A stretch of 64,000 bases of DNA, from assembly GCA_002162815.1 (NCBI GenBank), contig MAAT01000005.1, positions 181,243 to 245,242 on the forward strand, given 5' to 3'. The notes under the pieces are model-generated. The model worked only from the letters and a program-made list of their open reading frames with translations, did not search any database and was not told the DNA's origin. This DNA comes from Gammaproteobacteria bacterium 53_120_T64. Its GTDB lineage: Bacteria; Pseudomonadota; Gammaproteobacteria; Pseudomonadales; Porticoccaceae. Position numbers and translations under genes: made by a program. This document shows positions 45,647 to 55,015 of this stretch, piece after piece (position 1 is the first letter of the stretch; each line of letters starts with the position of its first letter).

Positions 45647-47448
45647 GAGGGTTCTCCGGGGCCAAGGTCAATGGCTTGCTGAGATACATCAAGGGGCGCG
45701 GTCTCGGGTACCGCGACCATTACCACATCTTGGTCGGCAACATTTTGTGGAATAAAGTCGTCCTTGGCATTGGGAACACTGTAATCATAGGCCCAGCGAT
45801 GTACCTCCGGTAAGTGCGTCCCCCAGTTACCGTGGCGCGGTGGTGTGTGTTCGGTTTGCCATTCCAAGGTTGTGGCACCCCAGGGGTTGGCGCCGGCGGG
45901 CTTGCCCTTTCGTAGGCTGTGAAGCAGGTTGAAAATAAAGATTAATTGAGCGAGACCGACAATCAATGCCGCCACGGTGATGGAGGCATTTAAGGTCTGG
46001 GCCGAGTCTGGAATAAAATCGGTATCGCCCATGGCGTAGTAGCGCCGTGGTACGCCGAGAAAGCCAAGGTAGTGCATCGGTAGATACACCGCATAGGTGC
46101 CGAGGAAGGTCACCCAGAAATGAGCGTTGCCCATACCCTTGTGCAGGTGTTTGCCGGTGATCTTGGGGAACCAATGATAGATGGCGGCGAACAACACCAT
46201 AATCGGTGATACACCCATCACCATATGAAAGTGGGCAACCACAAAGTAGGTGTCCGACAGGGGTAAATCGACCACCACATTGCCGAGAAACAAACCGGTC
46301 AGGCCGCCGTGGGTAAAGGTGAAAATAAAACCAATGGCAAATAACATCGCGGTGGTGAGATGAATATTGCCCTTCCACAGGGTCAGTACCCAGTTGTAAA
46401 CCTTGATGGCCGTGGGTACGGCAATGATCAGGGTAGTGGTGGCGAAGAAGAAACCGAAATAGGGATTCATACCGCTGACGTACATGTGGTGCGCCCAAAC
46501 GATAAAACTCAGGCCGCCAATGGCGACGATGGCCCAGACCATTTGTCGGTAACCAAAAATGTTTTTGCGGGCGTGGGTAGCAATCACGTCGGAGACCATG
46601 CCAAAGGCGGGCAGGGCAACAATGTAGACCTCGGGGTGGCCAAAAAACCAGAATAAGTGCTGGAATAAAATCGGACTACCCCCTGAATAGTCCAGCTGTT
46701 CTCCCATGGAGACCAGCGCGGGCATAAAAAAGCTGGTGCCGATGAGCTTGTCGAAGAGCATCATAATCGCGCTGACCAATAGCGCGGGAAAGGCCAGCAG
46801 GCCGAGAATGGTGGCGACAAAAATACCCCAGATCGATAGCGGCATACGCATCAGCGTCATACCCTTGGCGCGTGCCTGCAGTACCGTGGTGACGTAGTTA
46901 AGCCCACCCATGGTGAAGGCGACGATGAAAATCGCCAGCGACAGCAGCATTAGTAGTATTCCCCAGTCGGCCCCCGGCGTGCCCTGTAAAATGGCCTGGG
47001 GTGGGTACAGGGTCCAACCCGCACCGGTCGGCCCGCCGGGCACAAAGAAGCTGGCGAGTAAGACAATCACCGAGAGTAAATAGACCCAGTAGCTGAGCAT
47101 GTTGAGGAAGGGGAAAACCATATCCCGCGCGCCAATCATTAGCGGAATTAAATAATTGCCAAAGCCGCCGAGAAAGAGCGCGGTGAGTAGGTAAATCACC
47201 ATAATCATGCCGTGCATGGTGACAAATTGAATATAGGCGCTGGGGTCGATAAACGAAAAGGTATTGGGAAAGCCCAATTGCAGGCGCATTAAACCCGATA
47301 GCACGAGTGCTATCAGGCCGACAAAAATGGCGGTGACCGCGTATTGAATGGCGATAACCTTGTGATCCTGGCTCCAAATATATTTCCAGATAAACTTTGT
47401 TGGGTGGTGCGACTCATCCGGTTGGTCGGCAATGGCTGTGTGTGGCAT
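45643..47448 (-). CDS. Cytochrome c oxidase subunit I (type A1 heme-copper oxidase)
   Basis: 601-residue catalytic subunit with about 12 or more helices that reduces O2 at the haem-CuB centre and pumps protons. GHPEVY carries the CuB His, D-channel Glu and cross-linked Tyr. AHHMYVSGM supplies two more CuB histidines, HFHMVMG the haem ligands, the N-terminal HGMIM another. D-channel residues in GNYLIPLMIGARDMVFPFLN and K-channel Lys in AVPTAIKVY are retained, so pumping should be intact. It starts 69 bases after subunit II. Confidence 0.96.
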   Translation of the reverse strand: MPHTAIADQPDESHHPTKFIWKYIWSQDHKVIAIQYAVTAIFVGLIALVLSGLMRLQLGFPNTFSFIDPSAYIQFVTMHGMIMVIYLLTALFLGGFGNYLIPLMIGARDMVFPFLNMLSYWVYLLSVIVLLASFFVPGGPTGAGWTLYPPQAILQGTPGADWGILLMLLSLAIFIVAFTMGGLNYVTTVLQARAKGMTLMRMPLSIWGIFVATILGLLAFPALLVSAIMMLFDKLIGTSFFMPALVSMGEQLDYSGGSPILFQHLFWFFGHPEVYIVALPAFGMVSDVIATHARKNIFGYRQMVWAIVAIGGLSFIVWAHHMYVSGMNPYFGFFFATTTLIIAVPTAIKVYNWVLTLWKGNIHLTTAMLFAIGFIFTFTHGGLTGLFLGNVVVDLPLSDTYFVVAHFHMVMGVSPIMVLFAAIYHWFPKITGKHLHKGMGNAHFWVTFLGTYAVYLPMHYLGFLGVPRRYYAMGDTDFIPDSAQTLNASITVAALIVGLAQLIFIFNLLHSLRKGKPAGANPWGATTLEWQTEHTPPRHGNWGTHLPEVHRWAYDYSVPNAKDDFIPQNVADQDVVMVAVPETAPLDVSQQAIDLGPGEPS

Positions 47449-47517
47449 ATTTAGTCCCTTTCTAAGCCATTTAACAATGGCATGATTTATTCTTATTGGC
47501 TGACAATAAGGGGCTAC

Positions 47518-48870
47518 CTACAGCGTGTTGATGTAGCTCGTAATATCGTTCAGTGCTTGTTCGTCCTGCAAAATATTCGACATCAGCAGCATTTGCACGC
47601 CGTATACATCCTGCTTGTGTTTACCGCGAATGCCCTGCTTAAAATTCTGTAGCTGACGTTTGATATACCAGTCGTGTTGACCCGCTAAGCGCGGCGCATT
47701 CAAGCCCCGGTTACCCTGTCCGACGGCACCATGGCAGGTGCCACAGGTGTAATAGAAGCCTTGACCGCGCTCCGGGTCGCCCCCCAGGGTGTCGGTTGCT
47801 GGGCCGCTGTCGAGGCTTTGAATGTAGGCGGAGACATCGGCAATCGCATTGGGCTGGGCCAGCAGGGCCGCCATGGGCGCCATCTGCTGGCCGTAAATAT
47901 CCTTTTCATGCCGGCCGCGAATACCCTGCTGGTAGTAGCTCAATTGCCGGGCGATATACCAGTGGCCCATGCCCGCCAGTTTTGGTGCATTCAGGGTCTG
48001 ATTGCCCTCGCCCTGCTGGCCGTGACAGCCGGCACACATGGTGTAGGCCACCTGCCCCTGCTCGGGATTGCCGGCGACCACTTGCTGGCTCTGGCTAAAG
48101 GTGGGCTGCTGGCCTAACCACTGTTGGTAGTCCTCCGCACTGTCGACCAGTATCCGTCCGCGCATGGTGAAGTGAGCCAGGCCGCAGAGTTCTTCACAGA
48201 GAATTTCAAAGCTGCCTTTGCGGGTGGGGGTAAACCACAGGTAGGTCGTGGTGCCCGGTACCAGGTCCATCTTCACGCGAAACTGTGGCACGGCAAAATT
48301 GTGCAGCACATCTTTTGAGCGCAGCAGGACTTTCACCGGTTGGTCGATGGGCAGGTGTAATTCGTTGCTGTCGACCAGAATATCGTCCTGGCCATTGGCG
48401 TCTGTGGGATTAATGCCAAAGGGATTGGTGACTGTCACTAAGCGCGCATCGACAGTGCCCAGCTGGCCGTCGTCGCCGGGCAGGCGGAAGGTCCACTGCC
48501 ACTGTTGGCCGATGGCCTCGACCACGTGAGCCTCCTCGGGCACGCTGATGACCTCGTCCCAAACAATTAAACCGGGGGCTAACATGGCTGCGACGCCAAG
48601 GGTGGTGACCACGGTGAGGGCAATTTCAATGCGCTTGTTTTCCGGTTCGTAGGCGGCCTTGGTACCTTGGCGCGCACGGTAGCGGATGATGACGTAGGCG
48701 AGAAATAAATTGACGGCAATAAACACCAGACCCGTGACCCAGAAGGTCAAGCTAATGGTGTCATCAATGGCCGTCCAATTGGAGGCGATGGGCGTTAAAT
48801 ACCAGGGTGAAACGAGATGAAAGACAACCGATAAAACCACCAGAAAAATCAGCGCCAGGGCAATTTTCAT
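47518..48870 (-). CDS. Cytochrome c oxidase subunit II fused to two cytochrome c domains
   Basis: 450 residues. Three hydrophobic helices (1-22, 40-62, 83-104) precede the cupredoxin domain with a full CuA site: His190 (DVLHNF), Cys225, Glu227, Cys229 (CEELCG), His233 and Met236. Two c-type haem domains follow: MCAGCH (Cys279-His283, likely axial Met330) and TCGTCH (Cys376-His380, likely axial Met427). Electron entry from an external donor would pass through these haems. The fused caa3/ccaa3-type design suits alternative oxidases. AAGGAAAA lies before the ATG. Confidence 0.95.
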   Translation of the reverse strand: MKIALALIFLVVLSVVFHLVSPWYLTPIASNWTAIDDTISLTFWVTGLVFIAVNLFLAYVIIRYRARQGTKAAYEPENKRIEIALTVVTTLGVAAMLAPGLIVWDEVISVPEEAHVVEAIGQQWQWTFRLPGDDGQLGTVDARLVTVTNPFGINPTDANGQDDILVDSNELHLPIDQPVKVLLRSKDVLHNFAVPQFRVKMDLVPGTTTYLWFTPTRKGSFEILCEELCGLAHFTMRGRILVDSAEDYQQWLGQQPTFSQSQQVVAGNPEQGQVAYTMCAGCHGQQGEGNQTLNAPKLAGMGHWYIARQLSYYQQGIRGRHEKDIYGQQMAPMAALLAQPNAIADVSAYIQSLDSGPATDTLGGDPERGQGFYYTCGTCHGAVGQGNRGLNAPRLAGQHDWYIKRQLQNFKQGIRGKHKQDVYGVQMLLMSNILQDEQALNDITSYINTL

Positions 48871-49270
48871 AAGCAGCTTTTTCCTTTGTTATACGCTACT
48901 TTTATTATGTGTTTGAGCACACAGGCAGGCTTTAAATAGGCGGTAACTGTTTGAAAAAACTCGGCTTCAAGGTTGTTGGCTTATTCTAAGTTTGGAGAAG
49001 TGCCACGCTCAATTTAAGTATAGGAAAGATTGTGAAAAAGTATAGGTGCTGTTATTTGTCGGCAAGGGGCGACCCTTGGCTAAAAAACAAGCAGTGACTG
49101 GTGGTGTGTCGCAGGCCGTCAGGCGCTGATTAGCGCCTGACGATTGCAGGTGTGTGCAGTGCTCACCACCTGCTGTAGCGCGCTCATTGGGAAAGTTAAT
49201 CGCTCAGTAAGGCGCTACAAGGTCGCAGGTGTTAGCGCCGAGAGTGCAGGGCTTTTTTAAACGATTGAGC
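48871..49270. other. Intergenic region upstream of the oxidase operon
   Basis: 400 bases between the subunit II start and the RRM gene stop. It must hold the promoter of the oxidase operon, but I see no convincing -35/-10 pair. One perfect hairpin lies at 49118-49141 (separate entry). No convincing gene is present. Confidence 0.5.
49118..49141. terminator. Strong 10-bp hairpin between the oxidase operon and the RRM gene
   Basis: GTCAGGCGCT and AGCGCCTGAC pair perfectly around a GATT loop. No T-run follows on either strand, so it is not a standard intrinsic terminator. It is about 130 bases downstream of the RRM stop and 250 bases upstream of the oxidase operon; it may stabilise the RRM transcript end. 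Confidence 0.4.
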
Positions 49271-49528
49271 TTAAGTTTGCTCTGTGTTTTTGTCTTCAGC
49301 TTTCTTAACGCGTATTTTATTGTCGCCGATGGTTTTGTTGTTAAGATTTTTGATGGCGGCCTTGGCTTCACCCGGCTTCGGCATCTCAATAAAACCAAAA
49401 CCTTTCGAGGCGCCACTTTCTCGGTCGAGCACCAAATCGCAAGACTGCACCGAGCCGAATTCTTGAAATAATACTTTCAGCTCATCTTCGGTAGTGGATC
49501 GATCTAAATTTCGTATTAATAATTTCAT
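49271..49528 (-). CDS. RRM-type RNA-binding protein
   Basis: 85-residue single RNA recognition motif protein. RNP2 is LLIRNL and RNP1 is KGFGFIEM, preceded by SGASKG; the betaalphabetabetaalphabeta order is complete. Bacterial RRM proteins of this size (Rbp-like in cyanobacteria and many gammaproteobacteria) often respond to cold or bind mRNA, but the targets are unknown. The gene is solitary. Confidence 0.92.
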   Translation of the reverse strand: MKLLIRNLDRSTTEDELKVLFQEFGSVQSCDLVLDRESGASKGFGFIEMPKPGEAKAAIKNLNNKTIGDNKIRVKKAEDKNTEQT

Positions 49529-49689
49529 AGGTATTCCGAGTGAACGTTGTTTGTTGAAAGTTAACAGCGTGGAAGCTGCCTGCCTCTAGAAGTGCGTCAA
49601 TAGCCACGCCATACCGAAGAGGGGTTTGCCCACCGCTGCTCGTATAGATTGCTGGTATAGGAGCAGCGGTGGCCTGGGTACTGCTTGTT

Positions 49690-50436
49690 TTACCCGGCCA
49701 TCGATACCCCACCACTCACCGAAATGGTTTGCCCGGTGACATAGCCGGCATGCTCAGACGCCAGAAAGGCGACGGCGTGGGCAATATCTTCGGGCTGGCC
49801 CATGCGGCCCAGGGGTAGAGATTTTTTAATCGCGGCAATGCCCCGGCCGGCAATCGGATTGATGGCGGTAATTTCACCAATTAAGGGCGTATCGGTCAGG
49901 CCGGGGCAGACGCTGTTCACGGTAATTTGATGGCGCGCATATTCTCTGGCCAGAGTCTTTGAAAAGGCGATGAGACCGCCCTTGGTACCGGAGTAAATAG
50001 CCTCCAGGGCAGAGCCAATACGCCCAGCATCGGAGGCAATATTGATAATGCGGCCACTGCCGTTGGCGATAAGGCCGGGTAAAAAGGCGCGACAAACACG
50101 CACCGGGCCAGCGTAATTAATGGCGATCACTTTTTCCTGAAACGCCTCGTCGGTATCGAGGAAGGGCATCAGGTTATCCCAGCCGGCATTGTTGACCAGA
50201 ATGGTGGGCGCGCCAATTTTTTCTTGAATCGTCAGCACGGCTGCGTTGACAGATTCGGCACTGGTGACATCCATCTCTACCGCTAGCCCGTCGAGTTCAT
50301 CCGCCAGACTTTGTGCGGCGTCGACAGAAATGTCAGTGACCACGACTTTGTGCCCGGCTGCTGCGAGTACCCGGCAAATGGCTTCGCCAATACCTCTGGC
50401 GCCACCGGTAACTAAGGCGATTTGTTGTGTGCTCAT
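49690..50436 (-). CDS. Short-chain dehydrogenase, BadH/FabG-like
   Basis: 248-residue classical SDR. NAD(P) motif TGGARGIG, NNAGWDN, catalytic Ser in ASDAGRIG and YSGTKGG (Tyr, Lys), and the C-terminal GYVTGQTISVSGG are intact. NAGWDNLMPFLDTDE resembles 2-hydroxycyclohexanecarboxyl-CoA dehydrogenase (BadH), so a CoA-thioester substrate is possible, but FabG-like reductase activity cannot be ruled out. It stands alone. Confidence 0.88.
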   Translation of the reverse strand: MSTQQIALVTGGARGIGEAICRVLAAAGHKVVVTDISVDAAQSLADELDGLAVEMDVTSAESVNAAVLTIQEKIGAPTILVNNAGWDNLMPFLDTDEAFQEKVIAINYAGPVRVCRAFLPGLIANGSGRIINIASDAGRIGSALEAIYSGTKGGLIAFSKTLAREYARHQITVNSVCPGLTDTPLIGEITAINPIAGRGIAAIKKSLPLGRMGQPEDIAHAVAFLASEHAGYVTGQTISVSGGVSMAG

Positions 50437-50500
50437 AATTTTTTCCGCTGTTATTAATAGTTTGGATGTGAATTATTGTTGAGCGAGTTGTCGCTAAAGC

Positions 50501-51148
50501 CTATAAGTCGAGTTGATTGCGCAGTGCCTGCATTTGTTTTAGCCGCTCCGCCTTCGATTGCGGCTTGCCGGGCGGGGGCAACTCGGCGGGCACTTCAATA
50601 TTCAGTTTTTCGCCACACAGTACTTTGCGCCGCAGTTCTTCATAGTGGCGCTTAAAGATCGGCCACGTGGTTTTTTCGCCCTGGTTTTCAAGGTCAAACC
50701 AGCCGGTCTTTTGGCCGGCAAAATAAACGGCGGGGTGGCTCCAGCGCTGTGCGGCCTTGGGGTGGGCGGCCAGGCAGGCCTGCAGATAGGCCTCGCGTGG
50801 GGCGGGTAGGCCAATGCGCGAGCCCTGATCATCGCAGCAGCTAATCATTTTCTGCAGGGTCGGCAGGTATTCCGACTGCTCAATAATTTGGCGTGCACCC
50901 AGTAGCAAGTATTCCACCGGGTAGCCGCGCAGCGCGTCGAGCCATAGGCGCTTGGCTTGGTTGAGCAGCGCAGTGTCGTTAAAGGCGGCGTAAAACTGGT
51001 TGTGAAAATTGATTCGAAACAGCGCGAAAATCTGGTTAATGGTGTCTACCAGTGCATCGTCTTCAACCTGCCCAGCTGCGGTCGCTGAGCTCTTCTGCAA
51101 GGTTTCGATGTCGTGTACTGCTTGGTCGATCAGATCGTTGTTTGCCAT
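50501..51148 (-). CDS. Phage lambda replication protein P-like protein
   Basis: 215-residue cytoplasmic protein resembling the helicase-loader lambda P (Replication protein P family). Shared features: an N-terminal FxxxxxNQIFALF region, LPTLQKMISCCDDQ with GLPAPREAY, matching the LPSPGQFVAWC...GLPNVSE region of lambda P, a tryptophan-bearing HPAVYFAGQKTGWF and a C-terminal basic tail. The ATG at 51148 gives the best N-terminus. It overlaps the DnaT-like gene upstream by 86 bases, so the two are coupled. No other phage genes are near, so it seems a chromosomal gene that may load or stall DnaB. The family match is from memory. Confidence 0.72.
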   Translation of the reverse strand: MANNDLIDQAVHDIETLQKSSATAAGQVEDDALVDTINQIFALFRINFHNQFYAAFNDTALLNQAKRLWLDALRGYPVEYLLLGARQIIEQSEYLPTLQKMISCCDDQGSRIGLPAPREAYLQACLAAHPKAAQRWSHPAVYFAGQKTGWFDLENQGEKTTWPIFKRHYEELRRKVLCGEKLNIEVPAELPPPGKPQSKAERLKQMQALRNQLDL

Positions 51149-52229
51149 GGTTCTGCGTCGATGTCTTGGTGACGGCAGTGTTGACCGCCTGTTGGTGAGT
51201 GTAGGCCCATTGTTTTTTTGCAAACTGGAGAAACTTGGTATTCCAGGAGCTGACCAAGTGGCCGCTGTCCTTCCAGTAGACAATAAATTCGGGCACTAGG
51301 TTCTGCGCGAACTGCCGGTCGATATTACCCATGTGGAGTATCTCAAACACGGTTTCGTCGGGCTGCCAGTCGTTGCTGATGGGGCGCGGTGTGGTGTCCA
51401 TTTGGAGGGTGTGAGAGAAGCTCGCCCACTGGCGCTTGATGTGTTGAATAAAGCGTGAATTCCAGGTGCTGGAATTGGTGCCGCGCTCCTGCCAGTAGAG
51501 GATGAATTCGGGAATGGCGTCCTCGACAAAGTTGCGATTAATGCCCGCCTGTAGAGTGAGAATATCCAGGGCATCGAGGCTCGGTTGCCAGCCCTCACTC
51601 ATCGCCACCTCTTTGCTTTGACGGGCGCTGCGGGTCTCTTGCTTGCGCCACAGCCGCAGCACATGCTTAAGATAGCGCGAACCCCAACTGTAGCGGGGCT
51701 CGTTGCGCTCGGTCCAGTAGGTGACAAATTCGCCGACCTGTTCGAGGGCGAAGTCCTGGGGAATGCCGTACTGGGCAAGCTGGGCGAGTAAATCTTGTTC
51801 CGGCTGCCAGCCCTTGGTAATGGCCTGGGCGCGTTGCACCGGGGTGACGGGCGCCGCTGGAATTGGCACAGCGGGCTGGTGTTGGGGCTGGCTGGGGCTC
51901 GCCACGGGTGTCGGTAATGAGCGGTTGTGCGGCTCATTGATGGCAAAGCGAAAGCGCGTGCCCACTTGGAAGGTCTGCGCGCCGATCAGTAAGATGCCCT
52001 GCTCGCGAAGGTTAGCGCTAATGCGTTGAATATCGGCCTCTTGCCAAAAGGGCAGGGCCTGCAATAATTTATTGGCATCGAGTTCGAGCCAGGCAAAGCC
52101 GTGCTGATTTTCGGCCGCGCCGTATTCCAGAAAGGTCTTTAGCGTTTGCACCATCACCGCCTCTTCAAGCCCCAGTGCAGCGGCTAGCTGGGGGTAAAAA
52201 AACAGGGGTGTTTCGGGGATCAATGACAT
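51063..52229 (-). CDS. Protein with three DnaT-type C-terminal repeats (primosome-related)
   Basis: 388 residues. The N-terminal ~100 residues form a winged-helix-like domain (PLFFYPQLAAALGLEEAVMVQTLK), followed by a proline-rich linker and three copies of a DnaT C-terminal-type module: residues 141-194, 214-268 and 288-341. Each reads W-Q-P...L...G-I/N-I...F...V/P-EF...YW...(G)..W-x-x-(K/R)-F/Y..H/F...W. Ordinary DnaT has one such single-stranded-DNA-binding module. The C-terminal ~45 residues overlap the lambda P-like gene. Likely role in replication restart or helicase loading with PriA/PriB, inferred. Confidence 0.8.
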   Translation of the reverse strand: MSLIPETPLFFYPQLAAALGLEEAVMVQTLKTFLEYGAAENQHGFAWLELDANKLLQALPFWQEADIQRISANLREQGILLIGAQTFQVGTRFRFAINEPHNRSLPTPVASPSQPQHQPAVPIPAAPVTPVQRAQAITKGWQPEQDLLAQLAQYGIPQDFALEQVGEFVTYWTERNEPRYSWGSRYLKHVLRLWRKQETRSARQSKEVAMSEGWQPSLDALDILTLQAGINRNFVEDAIPEFILYWQERGTNSSTWNSRFIQHIKRQWASFSHTLQMDTTPRPISNDWQPDETVFEILHMGNIDRQFAQNLVPEFIVYWKDSGHLVSSWNTKFLQFAKKQWAYTHQQAVNTAVTKTSTQNHGKQRSDRPSSTRHRNLAEELSDRSWAG

Positions 52230-52384
52230 GCCGCCACTCTAGCAGATTTGCCCCGGCTTGGCGCTTGCGGTAGGGGGCAATGTCGTCGTCACGATTGGCA
52301 AACAGCGTGGTAGGGCTGTTGCGATTGTCCCACCACGATAGCCACGGTAGGATGCGGGCTGGTGAAGGATAGGACGGGTAGTGC

Positions 52385-53758
52385 GTGGCAAAAAAGAAGA
52401 GTTCGGCTTACGTCTGCAATGATTGTGGCGCAGATTACAGCAAGTGGCAGGGCCAGTGCAGCGAGTGCAACGCCTGGAACACCCTCAGTGAGGTACGTAT
52501 GGCGGCGCTGAAGCCCGCTTCTGGCGGTTCGCGCGGAGGCTATGCCGGGGCTGTGGATGCCGATGTCAGCCTGCTGTCCGATATCGCCATCGACGAGTTG
52601 CCACGCATTCCCACCGGTGCCGGTGAGCTCGACCTGGTGCTGGGCGGTGGGCTGGTGACGGGTAGCTGCGTATTGATCGGAGGGGAACCGGGGGCCGGTA
52701 AAAGTACGCTGTTACTACAAACGCTGTGTCACTTGGCCGAGGGTCATAAATGCCTCTACGTCACCGGGGAGGAGTCCCCCCAGCAGGTGGCAATGCGCGC
52801 CCAACGTTTGGGCTTGGCCACCAATAAGGTCAATATTATGGCCGAGACCTCGGCCGAAACCGTGTGTGCCACGGCGCTGCGCCAGCAACCGAAAATCCTG
52901 GTGGTCGACTCCATTCAGGTGATGCACTGCGAGGATATCAGCTCGGCGCCGGGCAGCGTCTCCCAGGTACGCGAGAGCGCCGCCTTGCTAATTCGCCTCG
53001 CCAAGCAGAGCGGTATTATCTTGCTGCTGGTGGGCCATGTCACCAAAGAGGGCTCACTGGCCGGCCCGAAGGTGCTGGAGCATATGATCGATTGCTCACT
53101 GATGCTCGAGGGCTCCGCCGACACGCGCTTTCGCACCCTGCGCAGCCACAAGAATCGCTTTGGTGCGGTCAATGAGCTGGGTGTTTTTGCGATGACCGAG
53201 CAGGGCTTGAAGGAGGTCGCCAATCCCTCTGCCATTTTCCTGCAGCGCGGCGATGAGGTTGCCTCGGGCAGCGTGGTGATGGTGGTGTGGGAGGGTTCTC
53301 GGCCCCTCTTGGTAGAATTACAGGCCCTGGTCGATGACAGCAATTTTGGCAATCCGCGGCGCGTGACGGTGGGTCTCGATCAAAATCGCCTGGCCATGTT
53401 ACTGGCGGTGTTACATCGCCACGGTGGTTTGATGGTCGGTGATCAGGATGTCTTTGTGAATGTCGTCGGTGGCGTCAAGGTCTTGGAGCCGAGTGCGGAT
53501 CTGGCATTGATATTGGCGGTGGTGTCGAGTTTTCGCGACAGTGCCCTGCCGCGCGATTTAATGGTGTTTGGCGAGGTGGGCCTGGCCGGAGAAATTCGCC
53601 CGGTGCCCAGCGGTCAGGAGCGTCTGCGCGAAGCCGCCAAGCACGGCTTTAAGCGTGCCATCGTGCCGGCGGGCAATGCCCCGCGTCAGGCCGTTGACGG
53701 TATGGAGGTGATTGCGGTCAATAAATTGAGCGAGGCCCTGGAGGTGATTGGGCTTTAG
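52385..53758 (+). CDS. radA: DNA repair protein RadA
   Basis: 457-residue RecA-like helicase promoting branch migration. A four-cysteine zinc finger (CNDCG, CSECNAWN) is at the N-terminus, Walker A GEPGAGKS with Lys106 and the RadA-specific KNRFG motif follow, and the C-terminus is the Lon-protease-like domain. GTG start at 52385. It is divergent from the DnaT-like gene. Confidence 0.96.
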   Translation: MAKKKSSAYVCNDCGADYSKWQGQCSECNAWNTLSEVRMAALKPASGGSRGGYAGAVDADVSLLSDIAIDELPRIPTGAGELDLVLGGGLVTGSCVLIGGEPGAGKSTLLLQTLCHLAEGHKCLYVTGEESPQQVAMRAQRLGLATNKVNIMAETSAETVCATALRQQPKILVVDSIQVMHCEDISSAPGSVSQVRESAALLIRLAKQSGIILLLVGHVTKEGSLAGPKVLEHMIDCSLMLEGSADTRFRTLRSHKNRFGAVNELGVFAMTEQGLKEVANPSAIFLQRGDEVASGSVVMVVWEGSRPLLVELQALVDDSNFGNPRRVTVGLDQNRLAMLLAVLHRHGGLMVGDQDVFVNVVGGVKVLEPSADLALILAVVSSFRDSALPRDLMVFGEVGLAGEIRPVPSGQERLREAAKHGFKRAIVPAGNAPRQAVDGMEVIAVNKLSEALEVIGL

Positions 53759-53845
53759 GTACCGCTGTGGTTCTTTGCTAGCCAGGCGCTCAAGGAATCT
53801 GAGCTCCAGTGCTGTCGGTAGGGGTTGGCGTCTGTTTTGTTGCGC

Positions 53846-55015
53846 TTAAAAAAAGGCGACCTCACCGGCCGCCGCGTTGTTACTGGAGACCTCTTCGTTG
53901 CGTACCAAGTGGAGATTGCGGCGCTCTTCTGCGGTGGTAAAGCGCTTGTTCATCTCTGCCAGCCAGGGCTCGTGGTCAATGCATCGCGTGTCATTGGCGA
54001 TGGCCTCGCCGAGCACTGCCAGGGCGTCTTCACAACTCGTGGTCACATTATTGAGAATCTGACACACCCTGTCCTGAAACTGTAGAGCAACAATGGCGTT
54101 AGTCACGCTATCCTGGTGCTGCTGGTCAATTGTGGCCAGTTCCGTCAATGCGGTGTGTAAATTGCGTGTGGTGGTGTCGTGGTAGTCGAGGATGGCGCTC
54201 ATATTCTCATTGGAGGTCCTGACCAGGGCCTCTTCCGTGTCGGCGGCTTTGTCGGCACTCATTTGGGCGGCACTTATCTTTTCTTGAATGCTTTCGGAGT
54301 GCTGCACCATATCTTGGGCGATCTCTGCCGAACGCATAGCTAGGGTGCGCACTTCGGCGGCGACGACACCAAAACCCTCACCGGCATCACCTGCACGGCT
54401 AGCTTCGATGGTGGCATTGAGAGCCAGTAATCGCGTTTGCGTGGAAATTTCCTTAACATCACCGGCCATGGTTTCGAGACTTTGGGTTAAGGGCCCCAGG
54501 GTTTTAACATCCTCAAGCAGGGTGCCTCGGCTTTCCACGGTCAGGCGTAAAGCATCTGCGACGGCCTGCATCTTTTCTCTTGTGTTTGAACCGTCTCTGC
54601 GGGTTTCGGCGCGTTTGACAACCTCTTCGATCGAACTCTGGCAGAGCTTCATGGTGGATGTCACGCCCGTGGCCATGGTGGTAATGGAGAGAGTGATGCC
54701 ACTGATTTCAGTATCTAGCATTTCTGAGCAAGAGCTCGTTTGCTTGGCCCAGACCGGAAACGCGGTTTGGCAGAGCTCGTTTAGGCCAATAGTAGTGTGG
54801 TTGCGCGGGTCATTATAGTAATCGTCTTCGTCAGTGCCAATCAGAGGGTCGAGCTTCATTGCCTGTAAGTCGGGATCAAGAGTTTGCAGGGGGTGGGCGA
54901 TGAAAAAGCCTGCGTTTCTTAAGGCTGCGGCGACTATGGCCCCGGTGTTAGACCTTTCGTCAATGACAATAGCTATGCTGTCATTGGCCATTGCAGGTTC
55001 CATTGCGGCGTCCAT
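53846..55015 (-). CDS. Soluble methyl-accepting chemotaxis-like protein
   Basis: 389 residues without membrane segments. The signalling tip [27 protein letters not shown] lies near residue 195-220, flanked by heptad coiled coils. The N-terminal ~130 residues are a distinct sensor region of unknown fold. AAGGAG lies six bases before the ATG. It is an orphan with no che genes nearby, convergent with radA. Confidence 0.87.
   Translation of the reverse strand: MDAAMEPAMANDSIAIVIDERSNTGAIVAAALRNAGFFIAHPLQTLDPDLQAMKLDPLIGTDEDDYYNDPRNHTTIGLNELCQTAFPVWAKQTSSCSEMLDTEISGITLSITTMATGVTSTMKLCQSSIEEVVKRAETRRDGSNTREKMQAVADALRLTVESRGTLLEDVKTLGPLTQSLETMAGDVKEISTQTRLLALNATIEASRAGDAGEGFGVVAAEVRTLAMRSAEIAQDMVQHSESIQEKISAAQMSADKAADTEEALVRTSNENMSAILDYHDTTTRNLHTALTELATIDQQHQDSVTNAIVALQFQDRVCQILNNVTTSCEDALAVLGEAIANDTRCIDHEPWLAEMNKRFTTAEERRNLHLVRNEEVSSNNAAAGEVAFF

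Noticed and set aside
45827..46498. 223-codon frame on the minus strand inside cytochrome oxidase subunit I
   Set aside because: It lies in another frame of the same strand as a strongly conserved subunit I gene; the translation is Arg/His/Leu-biased and shows no domain.
50501..52229. Prophage remnant
   Set aside because: The lambda P-like protein alone suggested phage, but its neighbours (SDR, radA, DnaT-like) are chromosomal housekeeping genes and no integrase, capsid or tail gene is near.
17525..55015. Two soluble chemoreceptor-like genes as parts of a chemotaxis cluster
   Set aside because: They are 35 kb apart and no cheA, cheW, cheY, cheB or cheR gene is present in the window.
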